64,000 bases of DNA from FEN-1073 sp963780865 (GTDB lineage Bacteria; Chloroflexota; Anaerolineae; Anaerolineales; RBG-16-64-43): the NCBI GenBank assembly GCA_963780865.1, contig CAWADT010000012.1, positions 62,001 through 126,000 of the forward strand, in the 5' to 3' direction. Below, piece after piece: positions 16,063-24,981 of this stretch. A program made the position numbers and the translations under genes. The first letter of the stretch is position 1. The number at the start of each line of letters is the position of its first letter. The notes beneath the pieces were generated by a model. It saw only the letters and a program-made list of their open reading frames with translations. It searched no databases and had not been told where the DNA came from.

Positions 16063-17163
16063 ATGCCTAGTGTCACATACGAGCACGTAACCAAGCGGTT
16101 CGAGCGCGTCGTCGCGCTCAACGACCTCAACCTCGAGGTCAAAGACAAGGAGTTCCTGGTCCTGGTCGGACCCTCAGGCTGCGGCAAAACCACCGCGCTC
16201 CGCTGCCTGGCCGGTTTGGAAGAGGTATCTTCCGGCACAATTCAAATCGGCACGCGGGTCGTCAACGATGTTGCTCCCAAAGACCGGGACATCGCGATGG
16301 TCTTTCAATCCTACGCCCTCTACCCGCACATGACCGTATATGACAATATGGCCTTCGGCCTGAAGCTGCGCCGGGTTCCGCATCCGGAAATCGAACGGCG
16401 CGTAAAGGAAGCCGCCGAAGTGCTCGGTCTGACCGACATGCTCAAGCGCCAGCCGCGCCAGCTATCCGGCGGCCAGCGCCAGCGCGTCGCCCTCGGGCGC
16501 GCCATCGTCCGGGAACCGCAGGTGTTTCTCCTCGACGAGCCCCTCTCCAACCTCGACGCCAAACTGCGCGTGCAGACGCGCGCCGACATTTCCAAGCTGC
16601 ACCAGCGGCTGCAAACCACTTTCGTCTACGTGACCCACGACCAAACGGAAGCCATGACCATGGCCACCCGGATCGCGGTCATGCGCGACGGCATCCTGCA
16701 ACAGCTGGATACACCGCAGGTGCTGTACGATAAACCGGTAAACGTTTTCGTCGCCGGATTTATCGGTTCGCCCTCGATGAACTTCTTCGACGCCAAGATT
16801 TCACGCAGCGATTCGACTTTGTTCGTCGACGCCGGCGCGTTTGCCGTGCCGATCCCGGCCGATAAATCGCAGCGCTTCGCCTCGCGGGTCGGAAAAGACA
16901 TCATCTTCGGCATCCGTCCCGAGCACATTCACGATCCGCAGTTTGCGCCCCCCGGCATCACCGCCGCCCGCGTGGAAACCCGCGTAGACGTCACCGAGCC
17001 GATGGGCAACGAGGTCTTCCTGTATCTGGTCACCGGCGAGCATACCTTCATCGCCCGCGTCGATCCGCGCACCCGCGCCCGGATGGGCGACCGGCTCGAA
17101 GTGTCGTTCGATATGAGCCAGATTCATATCTTCGACCGGGATACCCAGGTTTCCGTTCACTGA
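16063..17163 (+). CDS. Sugar ABC transporter ATPase (UgpC/MsmK/MalK type)
   Basis: The 366-residue ATPase would energise import of carbohydrates or glycerol-3-phosphate through CUT1-type permeases. It has Walker A GPSGCGKTT, Q-loop VFQSYALYPHMT, signature LSGGQRQR, Walker B VFLLDEPLSNLD and switch histidine VTHDQTEAM. A TOBE/MalK regulatory domain of about 130 residues follows (FGIRPEHI and later). AAGGAG precedes the ATG at 16063. The upstream in-frame ATG at 15961 lacks a ribosome site and the gene's own -10 box lies downstream of it. No permease or binding protein is adjacent. It ends in its own terminator, so it may be a shared MsiK-like ATPase for several importers. Confidence 0.92.
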   Translation: MPSVTYEHVTKRFERVVALNDLNLEVKDKEFLVLVGPSGCGKTTALRCLAGLEEVSSGTIQIGTRVVNDVAPKDRDIAMVFQSYALYPHMTVYDNMAFGLKLRRVPHPEIERRVKEAAEVLGLTDMLKRQPRQLSGGQRQRVALGRAIVREPQVFLLDEPLSNLDAKLRVQTRADISKLHQRLQTTFVYVTHDQTEAMTMATRIAVMRDGILQQLDTPQVLYDKPVNVFVAGFIGSPSMNFFDAKISRSDSTLFVDAGAFAVPIPADKSQRFASRVGKDIIFGIRPEHIHDPQFAPPGITAARVETRVDVTEPMGNEVFLYLVTGEHTFIARVDPRTRARMGDRLEVSFDMSQIHIFDRDTQVSVH

Positions 17164-17185
17164 TCCGTTTGTTTTCACCACCCTT

Positions 17186-17217
17186 CCCGCGCCCGATTCT
17201 GGGCGCGGGATTTTTTT
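17186..17217 (+). terminator. Intrinsic terminator after the ABC ATPase gene
   Basis: CCCGCGCCC (17186-17194) pairs with GGGCGCGGG (17201-17209) over a 6-base loop. It is followed by T7, 22 bases after the stop codon. Confidence 0.9.
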
Positions 17218-17255
17218 CGCCGCCCGCAAGCCGGGCGTTCCTCACGGAGGCTGTT

Positions 17256-18467
17256 ATGGCGGATTTCGATTTGATGCGTTCGCTTTCACAAACCGCGCAA
17301 ACCAAAATCGTCCTGCTGGTGATGGACGGATTGGGCGGGATGCCGGTCGAACCCGGCGGACCGACCGAACTCGAGGCCGCCGTCCGACCAAATCTGAACC
17401 GCCTCGCCGCCGAGGGCTGCCTGGGGCAGATGAATCCGGTCGGATACGGGATCACCCCCGGCTCCGGTCCGGGACACCTGGCGCTTTTCGGATACGACCC
17501 GTTGAAGTTCGACATCGGCCGAGGAGTGCTGGAGGCGTTTGGAATTGGCGTACATGTCGGCTCCGATGACGTGGCTGCGCGCGGCAACTTCTGCACCGTG
17601 GATTCCAGCGGCAAGATCACCGACCGGCGCGCCGGGCGCATCGCCACGGACGCGTCCAAGCTGCTGGTGGATAAGCTCGCTAAAATCAAACTCCCCGGGA
17701 TCGAAATCGAAGTGAAACCCGTGAAGGAACACCGCTTCGTCATCGTCATGCGCGGGATGGGATTATCCTCCTGCCTGAGCGAGACCGATCCACAGAAGAC
17801 GGGGGTCGCGCCCCTGCCGGTCAAAGCCCTCGAACCCAAGGCGCAAAAGGCCGCGGACCTGTTCAACCAGTGGATCGCCCAGGCCGCCAAGGTCCTTGCC
17901 GACGATCATCCCGCCAATATGCTGACCTTGCGCGGGTTCTCCGGCGACCCGCGCCTGCCGCAGTTCAACGAGATTTACAAAGTGAATTCCGCCTGCGTCG
18001 CGGTCTATCCGATGTACCGCGGCGTGGCCAAGCTGGTGGGGATGCAGGGGATCTCCTTCGAGGGGGACACGCCCGAGGATGAATTCCGCGCCGCCGCCAA
18101 GGTTTGGAAGGACTTCGATTTCCTCTTTATCCACATCAAGGCGACGGACTCGCGCGGGGAAGACGGGGACTTCGCGGCCAAAGTTAAAGTAATAGAAAAG
18201 GTGGATGCCGCCTTGCCCACGTTGCTCGGGAGCAAACCGGATGTGCTGCTGGTTACCGGCGATCATTCGACCCCGGCCAAACTTAAAAGCCATTCGTGGC
18301 ACCCGGTGCCGCTCCTCCTGTGGGCGCCGGAGACCGTCCGGCCCGACGCGGAAACTGCGTTTGGAGAAAGAATGTGCGCCCGCGGCGGATTGGGGACGTT
18401 CCCGACCGCCGAGCTGATGCCGCTGGCGCTCGCGCATGCCAACCGACTTGTAAAATACGGGGCGTAA
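17256..18467 (+). CDS. apgM: 2,3-bisphosphoglycerate-independent phosphoglycerate mutase, archaeal type
   Basis: ApgM converts 3-phosphoglycerate to 2-phosphoglycerate through a phosphoserine intermediate. It is metal-dependent and belongs to the alkaline phosphatase superfamily. The 403-residue protein has the first metal motif VLLVMDGLGGM, the catalytic-serine region YGITPGSGPGHLALFGYDP, RGNFCTVD and the late metal ligands in VTGDHSTP and SHSWHPVPLL. Length and motifs match the archaeal/ApgM clade rather than GpmI. ACGGAGG lies 5 bases before the ATG. The preceding terminator suggests its own transcription start. It supplies the step after Pgk, next to but opposite the gap-pgk-tpiA operon. 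Confidence 0.95.
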   Translation: MADFDLMRSLSQTAQTKIVLLVMDGLGGMPVEPGGPTELEAAVRPNLNRLAAEGCLGQMNPVGYGITPGSGPGHLALFGYDPLKFDIGRGVLEAFGIGVHVGSDDVAARGNFCTVDSSGKITDRRAGRIATDASKLLVDKLAKIKLPGIEIEVKPVKEHRFVIVMRGMGLSSCLSETDPQKTGVAPLPVKALEPKAQKAADLFNQWIAQAAKVLADDHPANMLTLRGFSGDPRLPQFNEIYKVNSACVAVYPMYRGVAKLVGMQGISFEGDTPEDEFRAAAKVWKDFDFLFIHIKATDSRGEDGDFAAKVKVIEKVDAALPTLLGSKPDVLLVTGDHSTPAKLKSHSWHPVPLLLWAPETVRPDAETAFGERMCARGGLGTFPTAELMPLALAHANRLVKYGA

Positions 18468-18492
18468 TTGAAATTGGCTCGCGAGGATTACT

Positions 18493-18519
18493 AAAGCGTC
18501 CTGCATGGGACGCTTTTTT
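18493..18519 (+). terminator. Intrinsic terminator after apgM
   Basis: GCGTCC and GGACGC form a stem 30 bases past the apgM stop. It is preceded by AAA and followed by T6. Confidence 0.85.
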
Positions 18520-18832
18520 CTCAATACAGACCGACGCGATCATAAAGACCGCGTCGGTCTACAGCTCGTCATGCCCGAGTGTTTGTATCGGGCATCCACG
18601 CACCAATGAACATTTACTTTTTTATGGATTCCGGATTCCCGCCAAGTATACGCGGGAATGACATCAGTTAAAAAGTTTGCCATGCCCGATAAAGTTATTT
18701 TTAAGAGCCCGGTTTAACCGGGCGATGTTAATAGTTCGGAGCTTCAGCTCCGGATGATCGTGTTGTTCCGCGTTCCTTAATTGGATGAAAGCCTGGTCTG
18801 GATGCCCGCCAAAGGCATTTAGGAATGACGAG
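18520..18832. repeat. Gene-free cluster of short palindromes between convergent genes
   Basis: No gene is seen. The stretch holds several unrelated hairpins in a row. AGACCGACGCG (18528-18538) pairs with CGCGTCGGTCT (18550-18560). ATTCCCGCC and CGCGGGAAT lie near 18633-18661, GCCCGGTT/AACCGGGC near 18709-18724, and CGGAGCT/AGCTCCG near 18736-18751. It separates apgM from the convergent dnaC-like gene. Similar 'cgggaatgac' hairpins recur elsewhere in the window. Confidence 0.65.
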
Positions 18833-20200
18833 CTACGGCTTCGTCCGGCGCATTTTCTTCGCGGGAGGAGACGCAGGCCTGGCTCCGTGAAAGGGCGGCG
18901 CGGTGATGCCGCAAATGGTGCATAGCCGTTTGTCCAACAGCCGCGTGCGGATGCGCGCATCGATTTCCGGGAGATCGGCGGATGTGGTAATGACCGTCGC
19001 CAGTTCGGCGTTATAGCGGTGATTCAGAAGTTGGAATAATTTTTCCCGCGCCCAGGGTGTGGCATTCTGCGCGCCCAGGTCGTCGAGCACCAACAGGTTG
19101 ACCGACCGGATTTCTTCGAACATCCGGTCGTAGGAGACCGGGCTGGCGGGGTTGAAGGTCGAGCGCAGGTAATCGAGCAAATCCGGAACGACGACGAACA
19201 GCGAAGGGAAACCCTGGGCCTCGCGGTGATTGGCCACCGCGGCGGCCAGGTGGGTCTTCCCGCATCCAAACGATCCCATCAACACGAGCCATCCCACCGG
19301 GGTTTCGGCCATGCGCCGCGAGTGATCGAGCGCCACGCGCAAGCCTTTGGATTCTTCCGGCGTGAGGTGTTCGTTTTCGCGCAAGGAGAATGTTGCAAAC
19401 GTCTGGCGCGAATGCAGGTACAGCGACGAAAGATCAGTCGAGGCATATTCCTTCATCGGCTGGCGGTAATCCGGCGCAAGGATATGCACCCGGTTGACCC
19501 GCTCGGAATCTGAAAGCCGCGAACGGATCCGGCCTTCGACCTCCTCCAGCCGCAAATTGGTGGTGATCACCGTGGGCAGCTCGTTGAGATAGCGGAAATC
19601 CAGAAGCTGGAAAAGTTTTTCCTGCGCCCAAGGGGTTGTATTTTGCGTTCCGAAGTCGTCGAGGATCAGCAGCGGCACCTGCCGGATTTCGTCGAAGCGC
19701 TGCGAAAACCGCTCGTCGGTCCCTTCGAAGGAGGCCCGCAGCCAATCGAGCAGATCCGGGACGGTGAGAAATAGGGTTGGAATGCCGTGATCGACGGAGA
19801 AATTGGCGATGGCCGCGGCCAAGTGGGTCTTCCCGCATCCGAACCCGCCCTCGAGTAAAAGCCACCCCGTGCGCGTCTGCGAGAAAGCATAGGCCAGGTT
19901 GAAGGCTTGCTCGAGCGATTTTTGCGCCATGGTGCCGAGCGCAACCCTTCCGTGGGGCGAAAAGGATTCGAAGGTCATATGCTGCAAGCGCTGGAGATTG
20001 CTGAACCGGTACAGCCGCTCGCTGGCCTGGGATTGCAAAATTCCCTGCATGCAAACGCACGGCGTCACCCGGCCGAAGTTCGGATCGCCCACCGGCACGT
20101 TGTAGCGCAAATATCCCACTCCCCCGCAAACCGGGCAGCCCGGTTTTCCGGGCCCGAGGATCGACGGCTCGGGAAGGTCAGTGCTCGATAAAGTCCGCAT
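18833..20200 (-). CDS. DnaC-like protein with two tandem AAA+ ATPase domains
   Basis: The 455-residue protein looks like a helicase loader (DnaC/DnaI/IstB family) duplicated within one chain. A cysteine cluster (C22, C25, C48, C50; CPVCGG and PCVC) resembles the zinc site of DnaC-type proteins. Domain 1 has Walker A GGFGCGKTH (118-126) and Walker B LLILDDFG (177-184). Domain 2 has GSFGCGKTH (309-317) and LLVLDDLG (369-376). Each domain continues with TPWAxEKLFQLL, a VITT strand and an arginine-rich RIR-x-RL motif, so both keep complete ATPase residues. The ATG at 20200 is preceded by AAGGAG and overlaps the dnaD-like gene by 23 bases. An ATG at 20215 lacks a ribosome site. Gene order is dnaB, dnaD-like, this gene. 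Confidence 0.88.
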   Translation of the reverse strand: MRTLSSTDLPEPSILGPGKPGCPVCGGVGYLRYNVPVGDPNFGRVTPCVCMQGILQSQASERLYRFSNLQRLQHMTFESFSPHGRVALGTMAQKSLEQAFNLAYAFSQTRTGWLLLEGGFGCGKTHLAAAIANFSVDHGIPTLFLTVPDLLDWLRASFEGTDERFSQRFDEIRQVPLLILDDFGTQNTTPWAQEKLFQLLDFRYLNELPTVITTNLRLEEVEGRIRSRLSDSERVNRVHILAPDYRQPMKEYASTDLSSLYLHSRQTFATFSLRENEHLTPEESKGLRVALDHSRRMAETPVGWLVLMGSFGCGKTHLAAAVANHREAQGFPSLFVVVPDLLDYLRSTFNPASPVSYDRMFEEIRSVNLLVLDDLGAQNATPWAREKLFQLLNHRYNAELATVITTSADLPEIDARIRTRLLDKRLCTICGITAPPFHGARPASPPAKKMRRTKP

Positions 20201-20867
20201 ACTCTCCTTCGACATACCGCTTGCGGTCTTCGTCCGAAGGGGGCCTGCCTCCGCCCTTCCCTTCTTTCTTCCAGCGCGAGAGGATCGCGGCGATGTAATT
20301 CCAGGACCGGGCGTTGTTCTCCACAGCTATGCGCATCGCTTCTTCAACCCAATCCGCGGGATATTCCTTCTCCGCGTCGCGAAGGATTTCCGCCAGCATC
20401 GGAGTTAGCGCCCCGATATTCTGTTCATATAGCGTAAAAATATTCGGCCGCTCTTCCCATCCGCCGGCCGTAGGCACATCGTCCGGTGTCCACTCCCCGC
20501 GCGCCAGCCCCGCGGCGGCGGCCCTTCCGCGCGCCGAATTAAGGAAGAAGCAGGTTTCTTCCCCGCCCGACGTGCGAACCGCGAGAAACGTTCCGCGCGC
20601 GACGGCCCGCTCGAGCGCTTCCTCAAGCGCCTGCTCCCCGCTCTTGCCGCCGCCCGCCAGGGCGGCGAGCAGGCCGGCGTCCTTGCGCATCGCGCCAAGA
20701 GTCAAATAATGGAAGGAACCTTCCTGCCGGGAAAAATACCAGAATGCGTAAAGGGTGATTTTCAATTCCCCCAGATGGTCGATCTGCGGCAGCAGTTCGG
20801 AGAAAAACGGCGCCGGCAAAGGCGTCATCCGCACCGGGCCGTCAGGAAATCCCGCGAACGCATTCAT
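20178..20867 (-). CDS. DnaD-domain replication protein
   Basis: The 229-residue protein carries a DnaD/DnaB_2-type C-terminal domain at about 140-205. The pattern is NIFTLYEQNIGALTP, LRDAEKEYPADWVEEAM and ARSWNYIAAILSRW, with the family's final tryptophan-rich helix. The N-terminal 130 residues look like a winged helix (ELKITLYAFWYFSRQ) plus a variable linker. DnaD-like proteins help open the origin and recruit the helicase loader in Gram-positive bacteria. The start overlaps dnaB by 4 bases and its end overlaps the double-ATPase gene. The three are therefore tightly coupled and probably function together in primosome assembly. Confidence 0.85.
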   Translation of the reverse strand: MNAFAGFPDGPVRMTPLPAPFFSELLPQIDHLGELKITLYAFWYFSRQEGSFHYLTLGAMRKDAGLLAALAGGGKSGEQALEEALERAVARGTFLAVRTSGGEETCFFLNSARGRAAAAGLARGEWTPDDVPTAGGWEERPNIFTLYEQNIGALTPMLAEILRDAEKEYPADWVEEAMRIAVENNARSWNYIAAILSRWKKEGKGGGRPPSDEDRKRYVEGEYADFIEH

Positions 20868-22324
20868 CCGCGCCTCTCCCGCGGCGGACCGGCCTGATCC
20901 TCCGGCCGCACGGCCGCGTCTTCGAACCGCGTGCGCGACGGGAAGAAGATCAGCTCCACGCTCCCGGTCGGGCCGTGGCGATGCTTGGCGACGATGATCT
21001 CAGTGACGACGGCCTCCACCCGCGGGGATGGCGCGCGGCGCGAGGAAGCGGCCGGCGCGGTTTCCCGTTCGGATCCGGCCATACCTTCCTCCTGGCGGTG
21101 GATGAACATCACAATATCCGCGTCCTGCTCGAGTGAACCGGATTCGCGCAGGTCCGAAAGCTGCGGTCGTTTGCTGGTGCGCTGTTCCACTGCGCGCGAA
21201 AGCTGCGCGGCGGCCACCACCGGCACGTTGAGTTCGCGCGCCAGCGCCTTGAGGTAGCGCGAAATATAGGAGACTTCCTGAACGCGGTTTTCGGTGCGGT
21301 AGTCGCTGCCCATGAGCTGGAGATAATCCACCAGCACCAGGTCGAGGCTGTATTCGAGGTGCAGCCGCCTGCATTTGCTACGCAATTGCAGCGGCGTGAG
21401 CGCCGGCGTGTCGTCGAGGAAAATTTTCACTTCACTCAACACCGACGCGGCGTGGGTGAACCGAGCCCATTCGTCCTCGCTCACTTTCCCCTGGCGGAAT
21501 TTGTGCGCGTCGATTTGGGTTTCCTGGGAGAGCAGCCGCTGGATGAGCTGCTCGTTCGACATTTCCATGGAGAAGACGGCCACGTGTTTCTTGTGGCTTT
21601 GGGCTACGTTCTTGGCTATGCTCAGCAGCATGGCGCTTTTGCCCAGCCCCGGCCGGCCGGCCACGATCAGCAGGTCCGATCGTTGCATCCCGCCCAGCAG
21701 CCGGTCCAGGTCGGAAAAGCCGGTCGGGATTCCGAGCGATTCTTCCGGGTGGCGGGTGAGGTATTCCAACCGGTCGAAATATTCGCTGATCACCCGGTCG
21801 ATCGGCTGTACGTCGCGCGTCAAGCGCCGCTGGCTGACTTCGAAGATGGCCTTCTCGGCTTCCCCCATCACGTCGGTCACGGTCGATCGTTCGTTGTTGG
21901 CGCTCCGGGCGATGTCGCTGGCCGCGGCCAGCAGCCGCCGCCGGACCGCCTGTTCCTCCACCATCCGGCCGTACGCCTCGGCGTGGAGCGAGGTCGGGAC
22001 GTTGTTCATGAGCCCCGCCAGATAGGCGGCTCCGCCGGCTTCCGCCAGCCGTCCTTGCCGCTCCAATTCCTCGGCGACGGTCAGCGCGTCGATCGGAGCT
22101 TGCCGGTCGACCAGCCGCTGGAATACTTCCCAGATCCATCCGTTGCGATGGATATAGAAATCGGACGCGGCGAGAAAGGAGGCGACTTCAAAAAAAGCTT
22201 CCGGGTTGATTAGCACCGCGCCCAGCAATGCTTCCTCGGCCTCGCGGTTGTGCGGTTCTACATTGGCCCCGGAAGGCGAAGGGGGCGCGGAAGATTCCGC
22301 GCTAGAGGGAAGGAAATCCGTCAT
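20864..22324 (-). CDS. dnaB: Replicative DNA helicase DnaB
   Basis: The 486-residue protein is the ring helicase of the replication fork. The N-terminal DnaB domain (PHNREAEEALLGAVLINPEA) is followed by the RecA-like motor. The motor has Walker A VAGRPGLGKSAML, FSMEMSNEQLIQRLL, Walker B LVLVDYLQLM, and the RELNVPVVAAAQLSRAVEQR and SDLRESGSLEQDADIVMFIHR blocks. No intein interrupts the Walker A or other usual sites. Compared with typical DnaB it has a serine/alanine-rich insert (about 20 residues) after GMAGSERE. It is the first gene of the dnaB, dnaD-like, dnaC-like cassette, 99 bases after the bifunctional-nuclease gene. Confidence 0.96.
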   Translation of the reverse strand: MTDFLPSSAESSAPPSPSGANVEPHNREAEEALLGAVLINPEAFFEVASFLAASDFYIHRNGWIWEVFQRLVDRQAPIDALTVAEELERQGRLAEAGGAAYLAGLMNNVPTSLHAEAYGRMVEEQAVRRRLLAAASDIARSANNERSTVTDVMGEAEKAIFEVSQRRLTRDVQPIDRVISEYFDRLEYLTRHPEESLGIPTGFSDLDRLLGGMQRSDLLIVAGRPGLGKSAMLLSIAKNVAQSHKKHVAVFSMEMSNEQLIQRLLSQETQIDAHKFRQGKVSEDEWARFTHAASVLSEVKIFLDDTPALTPLQLRSKCRRLHLEYSLDLVLVDYLQLMGSDYRTENRVQEVSYISRYLKALARELNVPVVAAAQLSRAVEQRTSKRPQLSDLRESGSLEQDADIVMFIHRQEEGMAGSERETAPAASSRRAPSPRVEAVVTEIIVAKHRHGPTGSVELIFFPSRTRFEDAAVRPEDQAGPPRERRG

Positions 22325-22423
22325 TGGGTGTCTGGAAAATGGTTTTTATTTTGATGTTGATCGGATGTGGATCGCCGAATGGTGCGCATTCTCCGGCGTC
22401 GTGAATATTGCCTGTCAGCGGTT

Positions 22424-22960
22424 TCAGCTTTTGGGTTTCTTTTCCGGCGGCTCGTCGCCCATGTCCAAATGCTGGATGAAATCCTTAAAGACATCCAGCC
22501 GATCGTCGGGCAATTCTTCCCCCGCCTCCGCGGACCCTTCCCGTTTTTCGCGGATGTCCGCCTCGGGCGTCGCGCCCGCCCGGTCCATCACCGCCTCGGC
22601 GATGAAAATCGGAGCGTGGACCCGGATGGCGAGCGCGATGGCGTCGGACGGGCGGGAGTCCACTTCGATTTGCGCTTCACCGCTCCGGATGACCAGACGG
22701 GCATAGAAGACATCGTCGCGCAGATCATGAACCTCCACGCGCTCCAACAACGCTCCCAGCCCCTGGAGCAAGTTCTTCAGCAGGTCGTGAGTCATCGGCC
22801 GCACGGCCTCCACTTCCTGCAAAAACATGGCGATGGCTTCCGCCTCGAACTGTCCGATCCAGATCGGAAGGAACCGGTTTCCGTTTGTTTCGCGAAGGAT
22901 GACCACCCGGCTTTGCGAGACAAGGTTGACTTGAATTCGGTCGACGGTCACCTCAATCAT
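22424..22960 (-). CDS. Bifunctional nuclease family protein (DUF151)
   Basis: The 178-residue protein matches the bifunctional nuclease/BFN family. It has VSQSRVVILRETNGNRFLPIWIGQFEAEAIA, TRPMTHDLL-like VRPMTHDLLKNLL, and VEVHDLRDDVFYARLVI followed by VDSRPSDAIALAIR, the most conserved block. Family members have RNase or DNase activity in plants. Their bacterial role is poorly defined. A charged C-terminal tail of about 45 residues follows the core. The ATG at 22960 has GGAGG 6 bases upstream; a further-upstream ATG at 22981 has none. It is upstream of and co-directional with dnaB. Confidence 0.88.
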   Translation of the reverse strand: MIEVTVDRIQVNLVSQSRVVILRETNGNRFLPIWIGQFEAEAIAMFLQEVEAVRPMTHDLLKNLLQGLGALLERVEVHDLRDDVFYARLVIRSGEAQIEVDSRPSDAIALAIRVHAPIFIAEAVMDRAGATPEADIREKREGSAEAGEELPDDRLDVFKDFIQHLDMGDEPPEKKPKS

Positions 22961-23025
22961 TGACCCTCCGGGTACGGGCATGCCCCTTGCACTCCGGTTT
23001 TCTCATTCTAACACAGTGTCGGGTT

Positions 23026-23031
23026 TATAAT
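23026..23031 (+). promoter_or_regulatory. -10 box six bases before a start codon
   Basis: TATAAT ends 6 bases before the ATG at 23038, the same spacing as in front of mnmA. No clear -35 hexamer is seen and there is no ribosome-binding site. The transcript would be leaderless. Confidence 0.45.
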
Positions 23032-23037
23032 CCGGGT

Positions 23038-24921
23038 ATGAAATTTTTCCGACGGTTTTTTTTCCTGATTCCGGTTTTCCTTGCGGGGATGATATTGCCC
23101 GCCGCCTGTTCTTCCCAAGCAACGATGACCAGTACGCTCGTACCCCCTTCCACCCTTTTTCCCACCGAGACCTGCGAGGGGATTTTATGCACGCCGGTCT
23201 CCCAACCGCAAAGCGCTCCCGGTTGCAATTGCGCCTCCGGGGATGCCACCGCCACCCCCGTTGCCACAACCGATCTATATACCCCCACACCCTCGGCGAG
23301 TTCGTATGCCGCCTTGCAATTCACCCCGCCTTCGCTGCTGAGCCAGCAAGGCATGCTCGCCATGTCCATTCACGCCGGCGGGCACTCGCACCTTTGGCTT
23401 TGGCCGATGGGGCTGGCCAACCCGATCCAAATCACCAGCGGCTCCTCGGATGACCTCGATCCGGCGTTCCGCCCCGATGGCGGCGCGATCGCGTTTTCGT
23501 CGGAGCGCGGCGGAAACTGGGATATCTATATTCTGGATCTTGCCACCGGCGAGATCCAGAGCTTAAGCGGCACCCCGGAATTCGAGGGACATCCCTCCTG
23601 GTCCCCGGATTCCCGGCAGATCCTGTACGAACAATACAGCAATGGACACTTTCACATCAACATTCGGCGGGTCGAGGATGAATCGCTCATGTGGCAGGGT
23701 CCGACCGGAATGGATTCCATGGAGCCGGACTGGTCGCCTTTGGCCCGCTCGATCTCCTTCACCGGCCGCACTGGTACGCACACCGACATTTATGTGTTCA
23801 ATCTGGACACGCAAACCATTACCGACCTAACCAATACCCCGGATCTCGACGAACGCGATTCGGCGTTTTCTCCCGACGGGAAATTCGTCGCCTACTCCGA
23901 AGAGCAGAACGGCTACCCGTGGATCTATACGCGATCCATCACCGATCCCTCGAAGAAACCCGTGTTGATCGGACAGGGCGCGGCGCCGGAGTGGAGCCCG
24001 GACGGCAAGTGGATTCAGGGAACGGCCCAACCGGATTTGCTCCAATCGTACCTGTTGTTTTCTCCCTCTACCGGACAATCGCTTTCCCCGGCGGCCTTGT
24101 GGATCCCGGGTCGGGTCGAGCGGGCGGCTTGGACGTCGGCCGTGCTGCCCAACCCGCTGCCGGGTTGGATTCTCACGCTCGCATCCACAAGACCCGCCCC
24201 CTCGCCCACTCCGCCCTCCGCCGGCACCCCGCTTTCGGCGCAGCTGGTCAAATTGGATGTCAACGCGCCGGATCCCCGCCTGAGCTCAGCCGTCTTGCAG
24301 CGTTTTCAGGCGCTCCGCGCGGCAGTGAAACAGCAGGCCGGATGGGATTTTCTCGGAACGCTGGACAGCGCCGCGATCGGGATCGATTTCCCGCTGCCTC
24401 CCCAGGAAACGCTTTCCTGGCTGCGCACGGGACGCGCCATCGCCGTCTCGCGGGCAGCCGTATCGAAAGGATGGCTGGTCGTCGTCCCGGATCCCGCCGG
24501 TTCCCAGGAATACTGGCGCCTGTTCGTGCGCACCGCCGCGCAGGATGGATCGCAAGGCGAACCGCTGCGCGATCTGCCGTGGGATTTCGACGCGCGCACC
24601 TCGGGAACTCCCTCCGCGGTCGACAGCGGCGGGCGTTTCTATGCGGATATCCCTTCGGGGTACTATCTCGATTTCACGCAGTTGGCCGCCGAATATAGTT
24701 TTGATCGGATTCCATCCGACCCGGATTGGAGAACCTATTATTTTGGAATCAAATTCTGGGAATTCGTCTGCGCTGACGGGTTGGATTGGTCCACCGCCAT
24801 GGATGAACTGTATCCTCCCAGCGCCTTTATTACGCCCACTCCGACAATGACACAAACCCCCTGGTGGTACCAACCGTCCAATACTCCGACGGCCACGCTC
24901 ACCCCAACTCAAACGTCTTAA
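23038..24921 (+). CDS. Lipoprotein with TolB-like beta-propeller
   Basis: The 627-residue protein starts with MKFFRRFFFL and a hydrophobic core ending in lipobox LPAAC, with C24 lipidated. After a Thr/Pro/Cys-rich linker, residues of about 90-330 form TolB-type blades: PAFRPDGGAIAFSS, HPSWSPDSRQILYEQ, PDWSPLARSISFTGR, SAFSPDGKFVAYSEE and PEWSPDGKWI. The C-terminal 250 residues form a separate domain of unknown type (SWLRTGRAIAVSRAAVSKGWL, DIPSGYYLDFTQLAAEYSF). The extracellular tail is Thr/Pro-rich. It is probably a surface binding protein. It diverges from the bifunctional-nuclease gene and is followed 60 bases later by an M23 peptidase gene. Confidence 0.83.
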   Translation: MKFFRRFFFLIPVFLAGMILPAACSSQATMTSTLVPPSTLFPTETCEGILCTPVSQPQSAPGCNCASGDATATPVATTDLYTPTPSASSYAALQFTPPSLLSQQGMLAMSIHAGGHSHLWLWPMGLANPIQITSGSSDDLDPAFRPDGGAIAFSSERGGNWDIYILDLATGEIQSLSGTPEFEGHPSWSPDSRQILYEQYSNGHFHINIRRVEDESLMWQGPTGMDSMEPDWSPLARSISFTGRTGTHTDIYVFNLDTQTITDLTNTPDLDERDSAFSPDGKFVAYSEEQNGYPWIYTRSITDPSKKPVLIGQGAAPEWSPDGKWIQGTAQPDLLQSYLLFSPSTGQSLSPAALWIPGRVERAAWTSAVLPNPLPGWILTLASTRPAPSPTPPSAGTPLSAQLVKLDVNAPDPRLSSAVLQRFQALRAAVKQQAGWDFLGTLDSAAIGIDFPLPPQETLSWLRTGRAIAVSRAAVSKGWLVVVPDPAGSQEYWRLFVRTAAQDGSQGEPLRDLPWDFDARTSGTPSAVDSGGRFYADIPSGYYLDFTQLAAEYSFDRIPSDPDWRTYYFGIKFWEFVCADGLDWSTAMDELYPPSAFITPTPTMTQTPWWYQPSNTPTATLTPTQTS

Positions 24922-24981
24922 GATGGCATAATCATTGCATCTCTTCCCGTGGAAGGATTTCGCCTTTATTATGGAAGAAAC

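Noticed and set aside
18520..18832. CRISPR-like repeat cluster
   Set aside because: The hairpins differ from one another and are not evenly spaced; there are no repeat-spacer units and no cas genes.
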